DNA from: an uncultured Clostridia bacterium
GTDB taxonomy: Bacteria; Bacillota; Clostridia; Christensenellales; Borkfalkiaceae
DNA length: 64,000 nt
Direction: 5' to 3'
Assembly: GCA_934278995.1 (NCBI GenBank)
Contig: CAKQWM010000003.1
Coordinates: 134,895 to 198,894 of the forward strand
Shown: piece after piece, positions 9,093 through 18,643 of the stretch
How the letters are laid out: each line of letters opens with the position of its first letter
Numbering within the stretch: position 1 is the first letter of the stretch
Program-made: the position numbers and the translations under genes
The notes under the pieces: model-generated
What the model was told of the DNA's origin: nothing
Database searches by the model: none
What the model saw: the letters and a program-made list of their open reading frames with translations, nothing else

Positions 9093-9179
9093 AAACCCCT
9101 CTCTGAACACGATTTAATTTGTTTAAGTATATTTTACACTTATACCGAAGTTTTTACAAGCGATTTTAAAGCCTTTGAC

Positions 9180-9986
9180 TTAAAACTGCTTTCGTTTATC
9201 CAAAAATTCGGAAAGGTTTTTATATAATATCCGCTCGACGTCGTTTGTATCGTAACCTTTTTTAAGCAAATAATCTTTGAGGATATCTTCAAAGGAATAA
9301 TCGGAAAAACCCGACGGAAATTCTTCGCAACCGTAAAAATCCGTCCCTAACGCGAGGTTTTCAGCGCCAAAGTTTTGAACGAAATAGTCTATATGTTTGT
9401 AAACGTCGTAAACGTCAGCCACTTGCTTGCTTGTCAAAAAAGGTTTGTAAAAGGTCAGCCCGATAATCCCGCCCGACGACACTATCTCTTTTATCTGCCC
9501 GTATTTTATGTTTCTCGGATGATTTTTTAAATCGTAAAAACAAGTGTGCGAGCATATTATTTTATCGGTATAATTAAAAGCGTCGTAAAAACTTTTTTCG
9601 CACAGATGCGAAACGTCGAGATATATCCCCCTATTTTTAAGCGCCTTTATTACTTCTTTTCCGCGCTTTTTAATTTTGCCGTCGCAATACGCGCCGTAAG
9701 CAAGGTTGTTTTCATAATTCCAGGTAAGCCCGACGTATATCGGATTGAAATATAAAAGTCCGTGTATCAGGTTAAAAATATCTTCTTCGTAAGAAAAGTC
9801 CTCGAAGGCAAAATAAAGATTTCTTTTTTTGATTTTCAAAAATTCGTTCAGCAAATTTTTAGTATAAACGTAATCTGCTTTTTTGAAAATTGCCCCTACG
9901 ATTGCGTTTTCGCCGTCGTTATAACTAATTAAAATTTTTCTGAAATCTTTATCGGTCAGATAATCGTTATGAAAGTCTGCAATCAT
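9180..9986 (-). CDS. Peptidase M19 (membrane dipeptidase) family protein
   Basis: Renal-dipeptidase-like zinc amidohydrolase. The N terminus MIADFHNDYLT carries the HxD metal site (His6 and Asp8 by family position); further candidate ligands are the His residues in YLDVSHLCEKSF and ICSHTC, and LGTDFYGCEEFPSGF matches the family C-terminal Asp motif. At 268 residues it is shorter than typical M19 enzymes (about 310-400), the loss being spread over loops rather than at one end. Family members hydrolyse dipeptides, sometimes with D-residues. There is no signal peptide, so it is likely cytoplasmic. It stands alone between the mutase and cyclophilin genes, in the same direction. Confidence 0.85.
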   Translation of the reverse strand: MIADFHNDYLTDKDFRKILISYNDGENAIVGAIFKKADYVYTKNLLNEFLKIKKRNLYFAFEDFSYEEDIFNLIHGLLYFNPIYVGLTWNYENNLAYGAYCDGKIKKRGKEVIKALKNRGIYLDVSHLCEKSFYDAFNYTDKIICSHTCFYDLKNHPRNIKYGQIKEIVSSGGIIGLTFYKPFLTSKQVADVYDVYKHIDYFVQNFGAENLALGTDFYGCEEFPSGFSDYSFEDILKDYLLKKGYDTNDVERILYKNLSEFLDKRKQF

Positions 9987-10110
9987 ATTTTCATTATATG
10001 TTCAGGCAAACATTTTATTTATTATGTAAAACATAATAATGTCAAAAACAGACGATATATTGCGTAATTTTTAAAATTATTATGTTTACGTAACGCTTTG
10101 GTCCGGACAT

Positions 10111-10145
10111 AAAAAACGAGCCGTAAAGAAATGGCTCGCTTTTAT
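10111..10145 (-). terminator. Terminator after the cyclophilin gene
   Basis: A GC-rich hairpin (CGAGCC at 10117-10122 with GGCTCG at 10133-10138) is followed, reading leftwards, by six T's. It lies just below the stop of the cyclophilin gene at 10153. Confidence 0.85.
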
Positions 10146-10152
10146 ATTTGCT

Positions 10153-10671
10153 TTAATATTTTACGGGATCGGGATATTCGGCTCCGAAAGTATCGACGGT
10201 TGCGGTTTTAATAACAACGGACGTAACGGGTTTATCGAATCGGTCTGTTTTCGTCGCGGCAATTTTATCGACCGCGTCCATTCCTTCCGTTACTTTGCCG
10301 AAAGCGGCGTACTGCCCGTCAAGGTAAGGGGCGTCTTTATGCATAATAAAAAATTGAGAACCCGCGGAATTCGGCATCATTGTCCGCGCCATCGAAACTA
10401 CTCCCCTCGTATGTTTAAGGTTATTGTTTTTAAATCCGTTTGCCGAAAACTCGCCTTTAATCGTGTACCCGGGACCACCCGTCCCGCGTCCTTGCGGATC
10501 GCCGCCCTGTATCATGAAGCCTTCGATAACGCGATGGAAACATATCCCGTCGTAAAAGCCGTCGGAAACGAGTTTAATAAAATTATTTACCGTATTCGGC
10601 GCTACTTCGGGATATAATTCTATCTTAATCGTATCGCCGTCTTTCATATTGAACGTGACTATGGGATTCAT
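10153..10671 (-). CDS. Peptidyl-prolyl cis-trans isomerase, cyclophilin type
   Basis: Cytoplasmic cyclophilin that speeds cis-trans isomerisation of Xaa-Pro bonds during folding. The 172-residue protein contains the cyclophilin core: FHRVIEGFMIQGGDPQGRGTGG with the catalytic Arg of FHR, then SMARTMMPNSAGSQFFI and YLDGQYAAFGKV. There is no signal sequence. Its ATG lies 1 nt beyond the stop of the deaminase gene, and its AAGGAG ribosome-binding site lies inside the last codons of that gene, so the two are translationally coupled. The gene symbol ppiB would be reasonable but paralogues cannot be excluded. Confidence 0.95.
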   Translation of the reverse strand: MNPIVTFNMKDGDTIKIELYPEVAPNTVNNFIKLVSDGFYDGICFHRVIEGFMIQGGDPQGRGTGGPGYTIKGEFSANGFKNNNLKHTRGVVSMARTMMPNSAGSQFFIMHKDAPYLDGQYAAFGKVTEGMDAVDKIAATKTDRFDKPVTSVVIKTATVDTFGAEYPDPVKY

Positions 10672-10672
10672 T

Positions 10673-11125
10673 TTAATTCTCCTTGTATTTTATTACCTCG
10701 ACGCCTGCCTCGTTAAAAATTTTCATTGAAAAATCATCGGGATAGCCTTCGTTGTAAATAACCTTTTTTATGCCTGCGTTAATTATCAATTTACAGCAAA
10801 TTACGCAGGGTTGATGGGTGCAGTAAAGGGTTGCGCCTTCTAAAGAAATTCCGAGTTTTGCCGCCTGACAAACAGCGTTTTGTTCGGCGTGTACGGCGTA
10901 ACAAAGTTCGTGACGGGTACCGCTTTCTATATTCAAATCTCTTCTAAGACACGTTTGCCTTTCTTTACAACTTTTAATTCCGGAAGGCGCGCCGTTATAA
11001 CCGGTAGTCAAAATACGCTTTTCCCGAACGATTACCGCGCCTATTTGTCTGTTATCCTGATAACAACTCGACCAGCTGCCGACGACTTTCGCCATTTCAA
11101 TAAATCTCTTATCCCATTTGTCCAT
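10673..11125 (-). CDS. dCMP deaminase / cytidine and deoxycytidylate deaminase family
   Basis: Zinc-dependent deaminase that converts dCMP to dUMP, feeding thymidylate synthesis. The 150-residue protein has the HAE motif (AVHAEQNAV) with the catalytic Glu and the PCxxC zinc motif (HQPCVICCKLI). The N-terminal DKWDKRFIEMAKVVGSWSSC and TGYNGAPSGIKSC are typical of the ComEB/dCMP deaminase branch. No clear Shine-Dalgarno precedes the ATG. It is the first gene of a two-gene unit with the cyclophilin. Confidence 0.93.
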   Translation of the reverse strand: MDKWDKRFIEMAKVVGSWSSCYQDNRQIGAVIVREKRILTTGYNGAPSGIKSCKERQTCLRRDLNIESGTRHELCYAVHAEQNAVCQAAKLGISLEGATLYCTHQPCVICCKLIINAGIKKVIYNEGYPDDFSMKIFNEAGVEVIKYKEN

Positions 11126-11165
11126 GTTTTAACGTTACTCGCTTTTCGGTATAAAATTTCGGCGC

Positions 11166-11217
11166 AAAAATCGTTATTTTTTAAATATTTTAAAAATCGT
11201 TATTTTTTAAATATTTT
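11166..11217. repeat. 26-bp tandem duplication
   Basis: Two perfect adjacent copies (11166-11191 and 11192-11217) of an AT-rich 26-bp unit lie between the deaminase start and the groES promoter. The open frame over 11190-11375 has no ribosome-binding site or recognisable product and is not called. Confidence 0.9.
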
Positions 11218-11404
11218 AAAATATTCGGTAATAGCGCGCGCCGTTTATAAATCAAATATATCATAATTTGTTTTTTTTTGCAAGAATTTTTATAAAAGTT
11301 AGGCTTTTTCTTATCCGTTTTGATGTTAACAGCCTGTATCGGGTTCAAAAAAAATATTTTCGACAAATAATTCAATATATTTTTTATTATCTGCCCTCAA
11401 AACG

Positions 11405-11464
11405 TTGACATTTTTTTAAAACCGACTATAATTACAATTAGCAATCTCAAAGAAAGAGTGCTAA
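11405..11464 (+). promoter_or_regulatory. groESL promoter with CIRCE operator (HrcA site)
   Basis: The -35 is TTGACA (11405-11410) and the -10 is TATAAT (11427-11432), 16 bp apart, both perfect. Downstream is the CIRCE inverted repeat at 11438-11464: TTAGCAATC, 9 bp, GAGTGCTAA. One base of the left arm differs from the consensus TTAGCACTC. CIRCE is bound by the repressor HrcA, which is released on heat shock. No hrcA gene lies in this window. Confidence 0.95.
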
Positions 11465-11495
11465 AAATACAAAAATCATTGGGAGGATTCTTAAA

Positions 11496-11780
11496 ATGAA
11501 AATCAAACCATTATTCGATAAGGTCGTAGTCAAGGCTACAGACAAAGAAGAAACGACGAAAAGCGGATTTATTCTTCCTTCATCGTCTCAGGAAAAACAA
11601 CAAACGGCGACCGTCGTTGCGGTAGGTCCCGGCGGACTTATCGACGGAAAGGAAGTTACGATGCAGGTTAAAGTCGGCGATACGGTGCTTTACGCAAAGT
11701 ACTCGGGAAGCGACTTTAAAGTTGACGGAGAAGAATTTACCATTATTCGTCAAAGCGATATCTTAGCGATAGTTGAATAA
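11496..11780 (+). CDS. groES: Co-chaperonin GroES
   Basis: The 94-residue lid of the GroEL chamber. It begins MKIKPLFDKVVVKA and contains the GroES signatures for the mobile loop (TKSGFILP) and the C-terminal VLYAKYSGSDFKVDGEEFTIIRQSDILAIVE. A GGGAGG ribosome-binding site precedes the ATG. It is followed 12 nt later by groEL and is controlled by the CIRCE operator upstream. Confidence 0.99.
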   Translation: MKIKPLFDKVVVKATDKEETTKSGFILPSSSQEKQQTATVVAVGPGGLIDGKEVTMQVKVGDTVLYAKYSGSDFKVDGEEFTIIRQSDILAIVE

Positions 11781-13415
<1,635 letters not shown>

Positions 13416-13435
13416 TGTAAAAAATTAAACATACT

Positions 13436-13465
13436 AAAAAAGTCGCTTTTTAGCGACTTTTTTTA
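13436..13465 (+). terminator. groESL terminator
   Basis: A perfect hairpin (AAAAAAGTCGC with GCGACTTTTTT) ending in seven T's lies just after the groEL stop. Confidence 0.93.
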
Positions 13466-13640
13466 TGTTGTCAAAATTTGCATAAGTAAATAGATTTAAC
13501 GACTTGTCAAACTTAACCCGCGTAATTATATAATTTCAAAATTAACCGAGTACTTCGCCTTACAAAATTCTTTTAGGGATAATTATCGGAATCTCAACGT
13601 TTTTGATTTTTTAAATCGACGCTAAAAAATAAATCGCTTG

Positions 13641-13862
13641 TCAATGCCGATGATGCCCGTGGCAATCACATTCTTCCGAAGCGCAAACTTTTTCGGAAGA
13701 CTCGTCAACGATTCCGTCGATTTTAATAGAAGCGTAATCCATATTGAAGTTTTCGATACACTTTCCGCAATTATCGCAAAGTTTGGTAGGATCTAGATCG
13801 CAAAATTCACATTCTCCGCAATCGATACAATCGCGGTCGTACAATACACATTTATCTTTCAT
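13641..13862 (-). CDS. Cys-rich small protein, unknown function
   Basis: A 73-residue acidic protein with ten Cys in its first 40 or so residues and at the tail: C-VLYDRD-CIDCGECEFC and KLCDNCGKC, followed by EECDCHGHHRH. The spacing resembles metal or Fe-S cluster ligands, and the His/Cys tail could also bind metal. There is no transmembrane segment or signal peptide. It is divergent from lexA across about 100 bp, so it shares that regulatory region and might be SOS-controlled. I do not recognise the family; it could be an assembly or redox accessory protein, but nothing in the sequence decides this. Confidence 0.75.
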   Translation of the reverse strand: MKDKCVLYDRDCIDCGECEFCDLDPTKLCDNCGKCIENFNMDYASIKIDGIVDESSEKVCASEECDCHGHHRH

Positions 13863-13906
13863 AGCAAATAATTTTAAAAAATAATTTATAAAAAATTAAA
13901 AAAATA

Positions 13907-13945
13907 GAACGAATGTTTGACAAAGCAAAAAGCATGTGTTATCAT
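13907..13945 (+). promoter_or_regulatory. lexA promoter with SOS box
   Basis: The Firmicutes LexA operator consensus GAACNNNNGTTC is matched at 13907-13918 (GAACGAATGTTT, last base different). It overlaps the -35 TTGACA (13917-13922). The -10 is TATCAT (13940-13945) with a 17-bp spacer and an upstream TGT extension. The arrangement implies LexA autorepression, released on DNA damage. The box also lies upstream of the divergent Cys-rich gene. Confidence 0.85.
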
Positions 13946-13964
13946 TTTTACGTGAGGTGCAAAA

Positions 13965-14561
13965 ATGAGTTATAATAAAAACCGCGAAGAAGAAGTTCTT
14001 GAGTATATAACCGACTACGTATCCAAAGAAGGCTATCCCCCGACGGTAAGGGAAATTTGCCGTGACGTCGGGTTTGCTTCTACTTCGACAGCGCAATATT
14101 ATCTTAAAAAACTCGAAACCCGCGGTTCGATTTCTTTCGGCGGCGCGAAAAACAGAGCAATTTCCATAAAGATAAAACCTTCAAAAAATGCAATTTACGT
14201 CCCTCTCGTCGGTACGGTAACGGCAGGCGCGCCCATTTTAGCCGTCGAAAATATTGAAGGTTATTATCCTCTGCCGGAAGAATTTCACGGCATCGGCGAC
14301 GTGTTTATGCTAAGCGTAAGCGGTGACAGTATGATTGACGCAGGCATTTACGACGGCGATAAAATCATCGTGGAAAAAACTTCGTATTGCGATCAGGGTG
14401 AAATCGTCGTTGCCTTAATAGATGATTCGGCAACGTGCAAACGCTTTTTTAAACGTGACGGCAAAATAATACTTCATCCTGAAAACGAAAGACTTTCCGA
14501 TATTGTTTTAGATGAAGTATCAATAATAGGAAAGGTAAAAGGTTTGGTCAGAAAGTTTTAA
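13965..14561 (+). CDS. lexA: SOS response repressor and protease LexA
   Basis: LexA represses DNA-damage genes and cleaves itself when RecA-ssDNA filaments form. In the 198 residues the N-terminal winged helix-turn-helix (residues about 8-60, with GYPPTVREICRDVG and STSTAQYYLKKLE) is followed by the S24 protease domain. The Ala87-Gly88 cleavage site in GTVTAGAPI and the Ser122/Lys159 dyad (SGDSMIDAG, ATCKRFF) are intact. It is transcribed alone, from a promoter carrying its own operator, and ends at the terminator 14616-14647. In this window no other gene shows a convincing LexA box, including the Pol IV gene at 60787-62019. Confidence 0.97.
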   Translation: MSYNKNREEEVLEYITDYVSKEGYPPTVREICRDVGFASTSTAQYYLKKLETRGSISFGGAKNRAISIKIKPSKNAIYVPLVGTVTAGAPILAVENIEGYYPLPEEFHGIGDVFMLSVSGDSMIDAGIYDGDKIIVEKTSYCDQGEIVVALIDDSATCKRFFKRDGKIILHPENERLSDIVLDEVSIIGKVKGLVRKF

Positions 14562-14615
14562 AAAATCTTTGATTTTATCGATGATTTTAAAAGTTTTTAT
14601 GAACTTCATAATTTT

Positions 14616-14647
14616 ACGCGCGACGGTATTGTCGCGCGTTTTTTTTA
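14616..14647 (+). terminator. lexA terminator
   Basis: A 9-bp GC-rich stem (ACGCGCGAC at 14616-14624 with its complement at 14631-14639, loop GGTATT) is followed by a long T run. The T run overlaps the stop of the converging gene that ends at 14645. Confidence 0.92.
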
Positions 14648-15865
14648 TAACTTTGATAAAATTTCTTTAAGGGCAAGTTTACCGTGTTCGTAGGTAAGCC
14701 CGCCCTGAACGTAAGCGTTATACGGAGGACGAATAGGAGCGTCGGCGGAAAGTTCTATAGACGAACCCTGAACGAAACAACCCGCAGCCATTATTACTTT
14801 ATCTTCATACCCCGGCATATTGCTCGGTTCGGTTACGACGTAACTATCTACGGGCGAAACCTTCTGTACGGATTGAATAAAGTCGATAAGTTTTTTCTCG
14901 TCGCAAAACTTGACCGAACGCGTTATGTCGTACGGCATATTATAGGCTTTCGGTACGGTTTCGTAGCCAATTTCTTCCATCGCAGCCCCTATAAGCATGT
15001 TGCACTTCAACGCCTGATTGACAACGTGCGGAGCGATAAACAAACCTTGATAATAATATTGATACCCCGCGGGGTTTGCGCCTATTTCGCCTGCAATCGT
15101 CGCGCACGTAAGTCTTGCTTCGACGAGGTCGATATACTTTTTCTTGCCCGCTATATATCCGCCGCAAGGAGCGATGCCTCCGCCGATATTTTTGATAAGA
15201 GAGCCTGCAAGAAGATCCGCGCCGACTTCCGTCGCCTCTTTATCCTCTACGAATTCGCCATAGCAGTTATCTACGAATATACACCCAGTAAAGCCAAGGC
15301 TTCTCACGTGGTCGCACACTTTTTTAATGGCGTAAACCGACAAACTTTCTCTTTCCTCGTATCCGCGCGAACGCTGAATGTAAATCATGTTCGGTTTTAA
15401 CTCGTTATAACGCTTATCTACGTTTTCATAATCGATATTTCCGTCCTTCAAACGCACGCAATCGAATGACACGCCCATTTGTTTAAGGGAAAATTTATCG
15501 CCGTAAATTACGCCCTGAATCGTGTCGTACGGAAGCCCCGTAACCGACAATACCCTATCCCCTCCGTTCAGCACCGACAAAAGCGCAAGCGCTATTGCGT
15601 GTGTTCCGGAAACTATGCTCGACATTACGCAAGCGCCTTCGGTTTTAAATACGTCGGCATATACTTTTTTTAAAGTATCTCTGCCGTCGTCATCGTAACC
15701 GTAGCCGGTAGTAGGATTGAAATGCCTTAAAGCGATTCGGTTTTTCTGAAAAGCCGACAAAACCTTTTCCTGACAGACAAGAGAGATTTCGTCGAGTTTT
15801 TTAAACTGAGGCTGTAATTTATTTTCTACGTTTAAGATAAGTTCTTCAATTCGGTTTTTGTCCAT
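14645..15865 (-). CDS. PLP-dependent methionine gamma-lyase family protein (aluminium-resistance-like)
   Basis: A 406-residue fold-type I PLP enzyme of the Cys/Met metabolism superfamily, in the branch often named aluminium resistance protein or YnbB. Visible are SSIVSGTHAIALAL (PLP phosphate region), IFVDNCYGEFVE with the Asp that contacts the PLP ring, and LIKNIGGGIAPCGGYIAG with the Schiff-base Lys. The name comes from an old plant-associated observation; the actual reaction in most bacteria is unproven, probably C-S lyase chemistry on sulphur amino acids. It overlaps miaA by 20 nt at its start, so it belongs to the mutS-mutL-miaA transcript as its last gene. Confidence 0.88.
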   Translation of the reverse strand: MDKNRIEELILNVENKLQPQFKKLDEISLVCQEKVLSAFQKNRIALRHFNPTTGYGYDDDGRDTLKKVYADVFKTEGACVMSSIVSGTHAIALALLSVLNGGDRVLSVTGLPYDTIQGVIYGDKFSLKQMGVSFDCVRLKDGNIDYENVDKRYNELKPNMIYIQRSRGYEERESLSVYAIKKVCDHVRSLGFTGCIFVDNCYGEFVEDKEATEVGADLLAGSLIKNIGGGIAPCGGYIAGKKKYIDLVEARLTCATIAGEIGANPAGYQYYYQGLFIAPHVVNQALKCNMLIGAAMEEIGYETVPKAYNMPYDITRSVKFCDEKKLIDFIQSVQKVSPVDSYVVTEPSNMPGYEDKVIMAAGCFVQGSSIELSADAPIRPPYNAYVQGGLTYEHGKLALKEILSKL

Positions 15866-16781
15866 TCAAATATTCCTTTATAAAAGAAACAGCGTCAATA
15901 TAAGGTGACAAAAAAACAAGATTATCCGTTTTCTTAAACCATGTGATTTGTCTTTTTGCGTATCTTCTCGTATTTCGTTTTACCGTTTCTTTTATTTGTT
16001 CTTCGCTTAATTTTTCATTTAGTCCCGAAACGACTTCTTTATAGCCTATGGCTTGCATCGACTGCATATCCGCGGTAACGCCGCTATCTAATAAACCGTT
16101 AACTTCATCTATTAGTCCGTCGGCGAACATTTTATCCACTCGTTTTTCTATTCTTTCGTACAAAACTTCTCTTTCGTAATCGTAAGAAAACGCGAAAAAC
16201 GGAACGACGGGTGTCTTTTCGTCGGTTATTTCCGACTTTTTTTTTCCGGTCGTTTCGTATATTTCAAGAGCCCTGACTATCCTCATAACGTCGTTGGGAT
16301 GAAGAATGTCTGCCGTTTCTTTATCGACGCTGCTTAACCTTTCATGCAACGATAAAACGCCTTGCTCCTCGATTATTTTCTCGCATTTGAGCCTGAATTC
16401 TTCGTTTTTCGGGCAATTGCCGTAACTGAAATCGTATAAAAGCGCGTCGATATAATAACCCGTTCCTCCGCAAATAACGGGCGTTTTGCCCCTTTTTATT
16501 ACGTCGGAAAGTATTTTTCTCGATAACTCTTTATATTCGGCGACGGAAAATTCTTCGGTCGGAGAAACTACGTCTATCATGTGATGAACGACTTCGCTTC
16601 TCTCTTTTTCGGTCGGCTTCGCGCTACCGATATTCAAGCCCTTATATATTGCTACGGAATCTGCCGATATAATTTCGCCGTCAAAGGCTTTCGCAAGGTC
16701 TATGGATAGTTTTGTTTTACCGGATCCCGTCGGTCCGCATACGACGAGCGCGGTTTTACCTATACAATTCTTTTGAACCAT
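15846..16781 (-). CDS. miaA: tRNA dimethylallyltransferase MiaA
   Basis: Transfers a dimethylallyl group to N6 of A37 in tRNAs that read codons starting with U; MiaB, encoded upstream on the same strand, then adds the methylthio group. The 311-residue protein has the P-loop VVCGPTGSGKT, the substrate motif EIISADSVAIYKGLNIGSAKPT (read across the family DSxQxY motif) and VICGGTGYY. Its ATG lies 22 nt inside the 3' end of mutL and lacks a good ribosome-binding site, consistent with coupling. Note that the family's usual Gln in ADSMQVY is replaced: this protein reads ADSVAIY. Confidence 0.96.
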   Translation of the reverse strand: MVQKNCIGKTALVVCGPTGSGKTKLSIDLAKAFDGEIISADSVAIYKGLNIGSAKPTEKERSEVVHHMIDVVSPTEEFSVAEYKELSRKILSDVIKRGKTPVICGGTGYYIDALLYDFSYGNCPKNEEFRLKCEKIIEEQGVLSLHERLSSVDKETADILHPNDVMRIVRALEIYETTGKKKSEITDEKTPVVPFFAFSYDYEREVLYERIEKRVDKMFADGLIDEVNGLLDSGVTADMQSMQAIGYKEVVSGLNEKLSEEQIKETVKRNTRRYAKRQITWFKKTDNLVFLSPYIDAVSFIKEYLNGQKPN

Positions 16782-18643
16782 TTATCGATTTCCGTTCTCG
16801 AAATTTTTACCGCTATCGGTCTTCCGTGCGGGCATTTCAAGCCCCAGTTTTGTTTTAATCTTTCAATAAGGCTGTTAACCTCTTCGTTCGACAAATTATC
16901 TCCCGATTTTATGGCGGACTTGCAGGCTTTCTGAGCGATTGCTTCTCTTAAAACCGTAGGGATTTTTTCGTTTTTGAATCGGTCGTCGGTTAAAACGTCT
17001 TTAAAAAAGGCGTTGAGATCCATATCGGAAAGTTCGAGAGGAACAGCGTAAACCATAAAAGCGTTTTCACCGGCCCGCTTAATGTCAAAACCTACGTCGG
17101 TAAATAAATCGATCATTTCGGAAACTAAATAATACTCGCTATCGTTTACGGTTAAAACGAAAGGAACGAGTAAAGATTGAGTTACTACCTTGCGGGTTTT
17201 CACGAGAGCGTAAAAATTATCGAACAATAATCTTTCGTGTGCGGCGTGCTGATCGATAATTATCAGTTCGTCACCGCATTCGTTTATTAAATAAGTTCCG
17301 AGCGCCTGCCCGATATATTTTACCGGTAAATCCGCGTCAATTCTGACCTGAACGGAATTTTTCTTGGTTTCGAGTTTTTCTATATACTCTTTGTTCGCTT
17401 TAAATATATCGTCCGCCTCGGTATTTTCTCTCGCATCTTCAAAGGCGGATTCGGTCGAAACGTCGCAAAGAGGCGCGCTATAACTCGTTCGTATCGGAGT
17501 AAAATCATAACTTGAGGAATAATCGCTTTTAAAAACGGGTTTTTCGGCGCAACTTTCGGCGTTTTCCGTAATTTTATCCGTTTTTGAAGGGATTTCCGCT
17601 ATGGAAGAAGTTGTTTTATCACGGATAAACGGCGCGCTTACAACAATACCAAGAGCATCCTCGGATCCGTCAAGTACTTTTGAAACAACCGAGTAAACGC
17701 TCCCGTAAATTATCTGATTATTCGCAAATCTGACTTCTGCTTTTCTCGGATGTACGTTTACGTCAACCACGGAAGGATCGACGTTGATTTTAAGAACGTA
17801 AAAGGGATATTGACGTTTCATCAGATAATTGCCGTAAGCGTTTTGTATCGCCATGGAAATGGTGTTATCGGTAACGTATCTTCCGTTCACGATAATAGTC
17901 TGATAGGTTCTGTTCCCTTTATAATAATTTGCATTACCTAAAAAACCGCTTATATAAAGCCCGTTTTTCTCTGTCGAAATTTCGTAGCAGTTAAATACGG
18001 CTTCCTTTCCGTAAACGCACATAACGGCGTCTTTCAATCCGTCTCCGTACGATTGTTTTACAAGTTCGCCGTCAACGTAATATTTTACGGCAACGTACGG
18101 ATTTGCGAGTATAAGTTTATCCATAAGAGAAGAAATTTCCTTTTCCTCTCCTTTATCCGTCTTTAAAAATTTAAGTCTTGCGGGCGTGTTGTAAAACAGC
18201 GACGTAACCGTAACGGAAGTTCCGTTTACACCCATAGTTTCGAGCGCGTCGCCTATGACGCCGCCTTCGCAAGTTATTTTATACGCTTCCGAATCTGCCG
18301 TTTTCGATACTATGGCGGCGTTTGAAACGGCTCCTATACTTGCCAGCGCTTCGCCTCGAAAACCCAAAGTTTCTATATAGTCGAGATCGGTAGCCTTTTT
18401 TATTTTACTCGTAGCGTGCGGAAGAAAGGCTTTTTTAAGGTCTTCTTTATCCATTCCCGCTCCGTCGTCCTGAACGTGAATTTCGCCGATACCTCCGTTT
18501 TCGACGGAAACGACGATATTACGCGCGCCGGAATCGACTGCGTTTTCAAAAAGTTCTTTAACGACCGAAGAAGGTCTTTCGACAACCTCGCCCGCCGATA
18601 TTCTGTTAAAAACTTCTTTTGGTAAAAGGTTAATTTTAGCCAT
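16760..18643 (-). CDS. mutL: DNA mismatch repair protein MutL
   Basis: MutL links mismatch recognition by MutS to strand incision. The 627-residue protein has an N-terminal GHKL ATPase (NRISAGEVVERPSSVVKELFENAVDSGA, DDGAGMD, TLGFRGEALASI), an acidic linker (about 330-430) and a C-terminal dimerisation/endonuclease domain. The nickase motif DQHA-x2-E-x4-E is present as DQHAAHERLLFD, with Asp at the final Glu position. CPHGRPI near the end is the conserved zinc-site motif. No MutH is needed in such bacteria. It overlaps mutS by 8 nt and miaA by 22 nt. Confidence 0.97.
   Translation of the reverse strand: MAKINLLPKEVFNRISAGEVVERPSSVVKELFENAVDSGARNIVVSVENGGIGEIHVQDDGAGMDKEDLKKAFLPHATSKIKKATDLDYIETLGFRGEALASIGAVSNAAIVSKTADSEAYKITCEGGVIGDALETMGVNGTSVTVTSLFYNTPARLKFLKTDKGEEKEISSLMDKLILANPYVAVKYYVDGELVKQSYGDGLKDAVMCVYGKEAVFNCYEISTEKNGLYISGFLGNANYYKGNRTYQTIIVNGRYVTDNTISMAIQNAYGNYLMKRQYPFYVLKINVDPSVVDVNVHPRKAEVRFANNQIIYGSVYSVVSKVLDGSEDALGIVVSAPFIRDKTTSSIAEIPSKTDKITENAESCAEKPVFKSDYSSSYDFTPIRTSYSAPLCDVSTESAFEDARENTEADDIFKANKEYIEKLETKKNSVQVRIDADLPVKYIGQALGTYLINECGDELIIIDQHAAHERLLFDNFYALVKTRKVVTQSLLVPFVLTVNDSEYYLVSEMIDLFTDVGFDIKRAGENAFMVYAVPLELSDMDLNAFFKDVLTDDRFKNEKIPTVLREAIAQKACKSAIKSGDNLSNEEVNSLIERLKQNWGLKCPHGRPIAVKISRTEIDKWFKRIV

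Noticed and set aside
11190..11375. 61-residue leftward open frame in the AT-rich interval
   Set aside because: It covers the 26-bp tandem duplication and the upstream control region; no ribosome-binding site.
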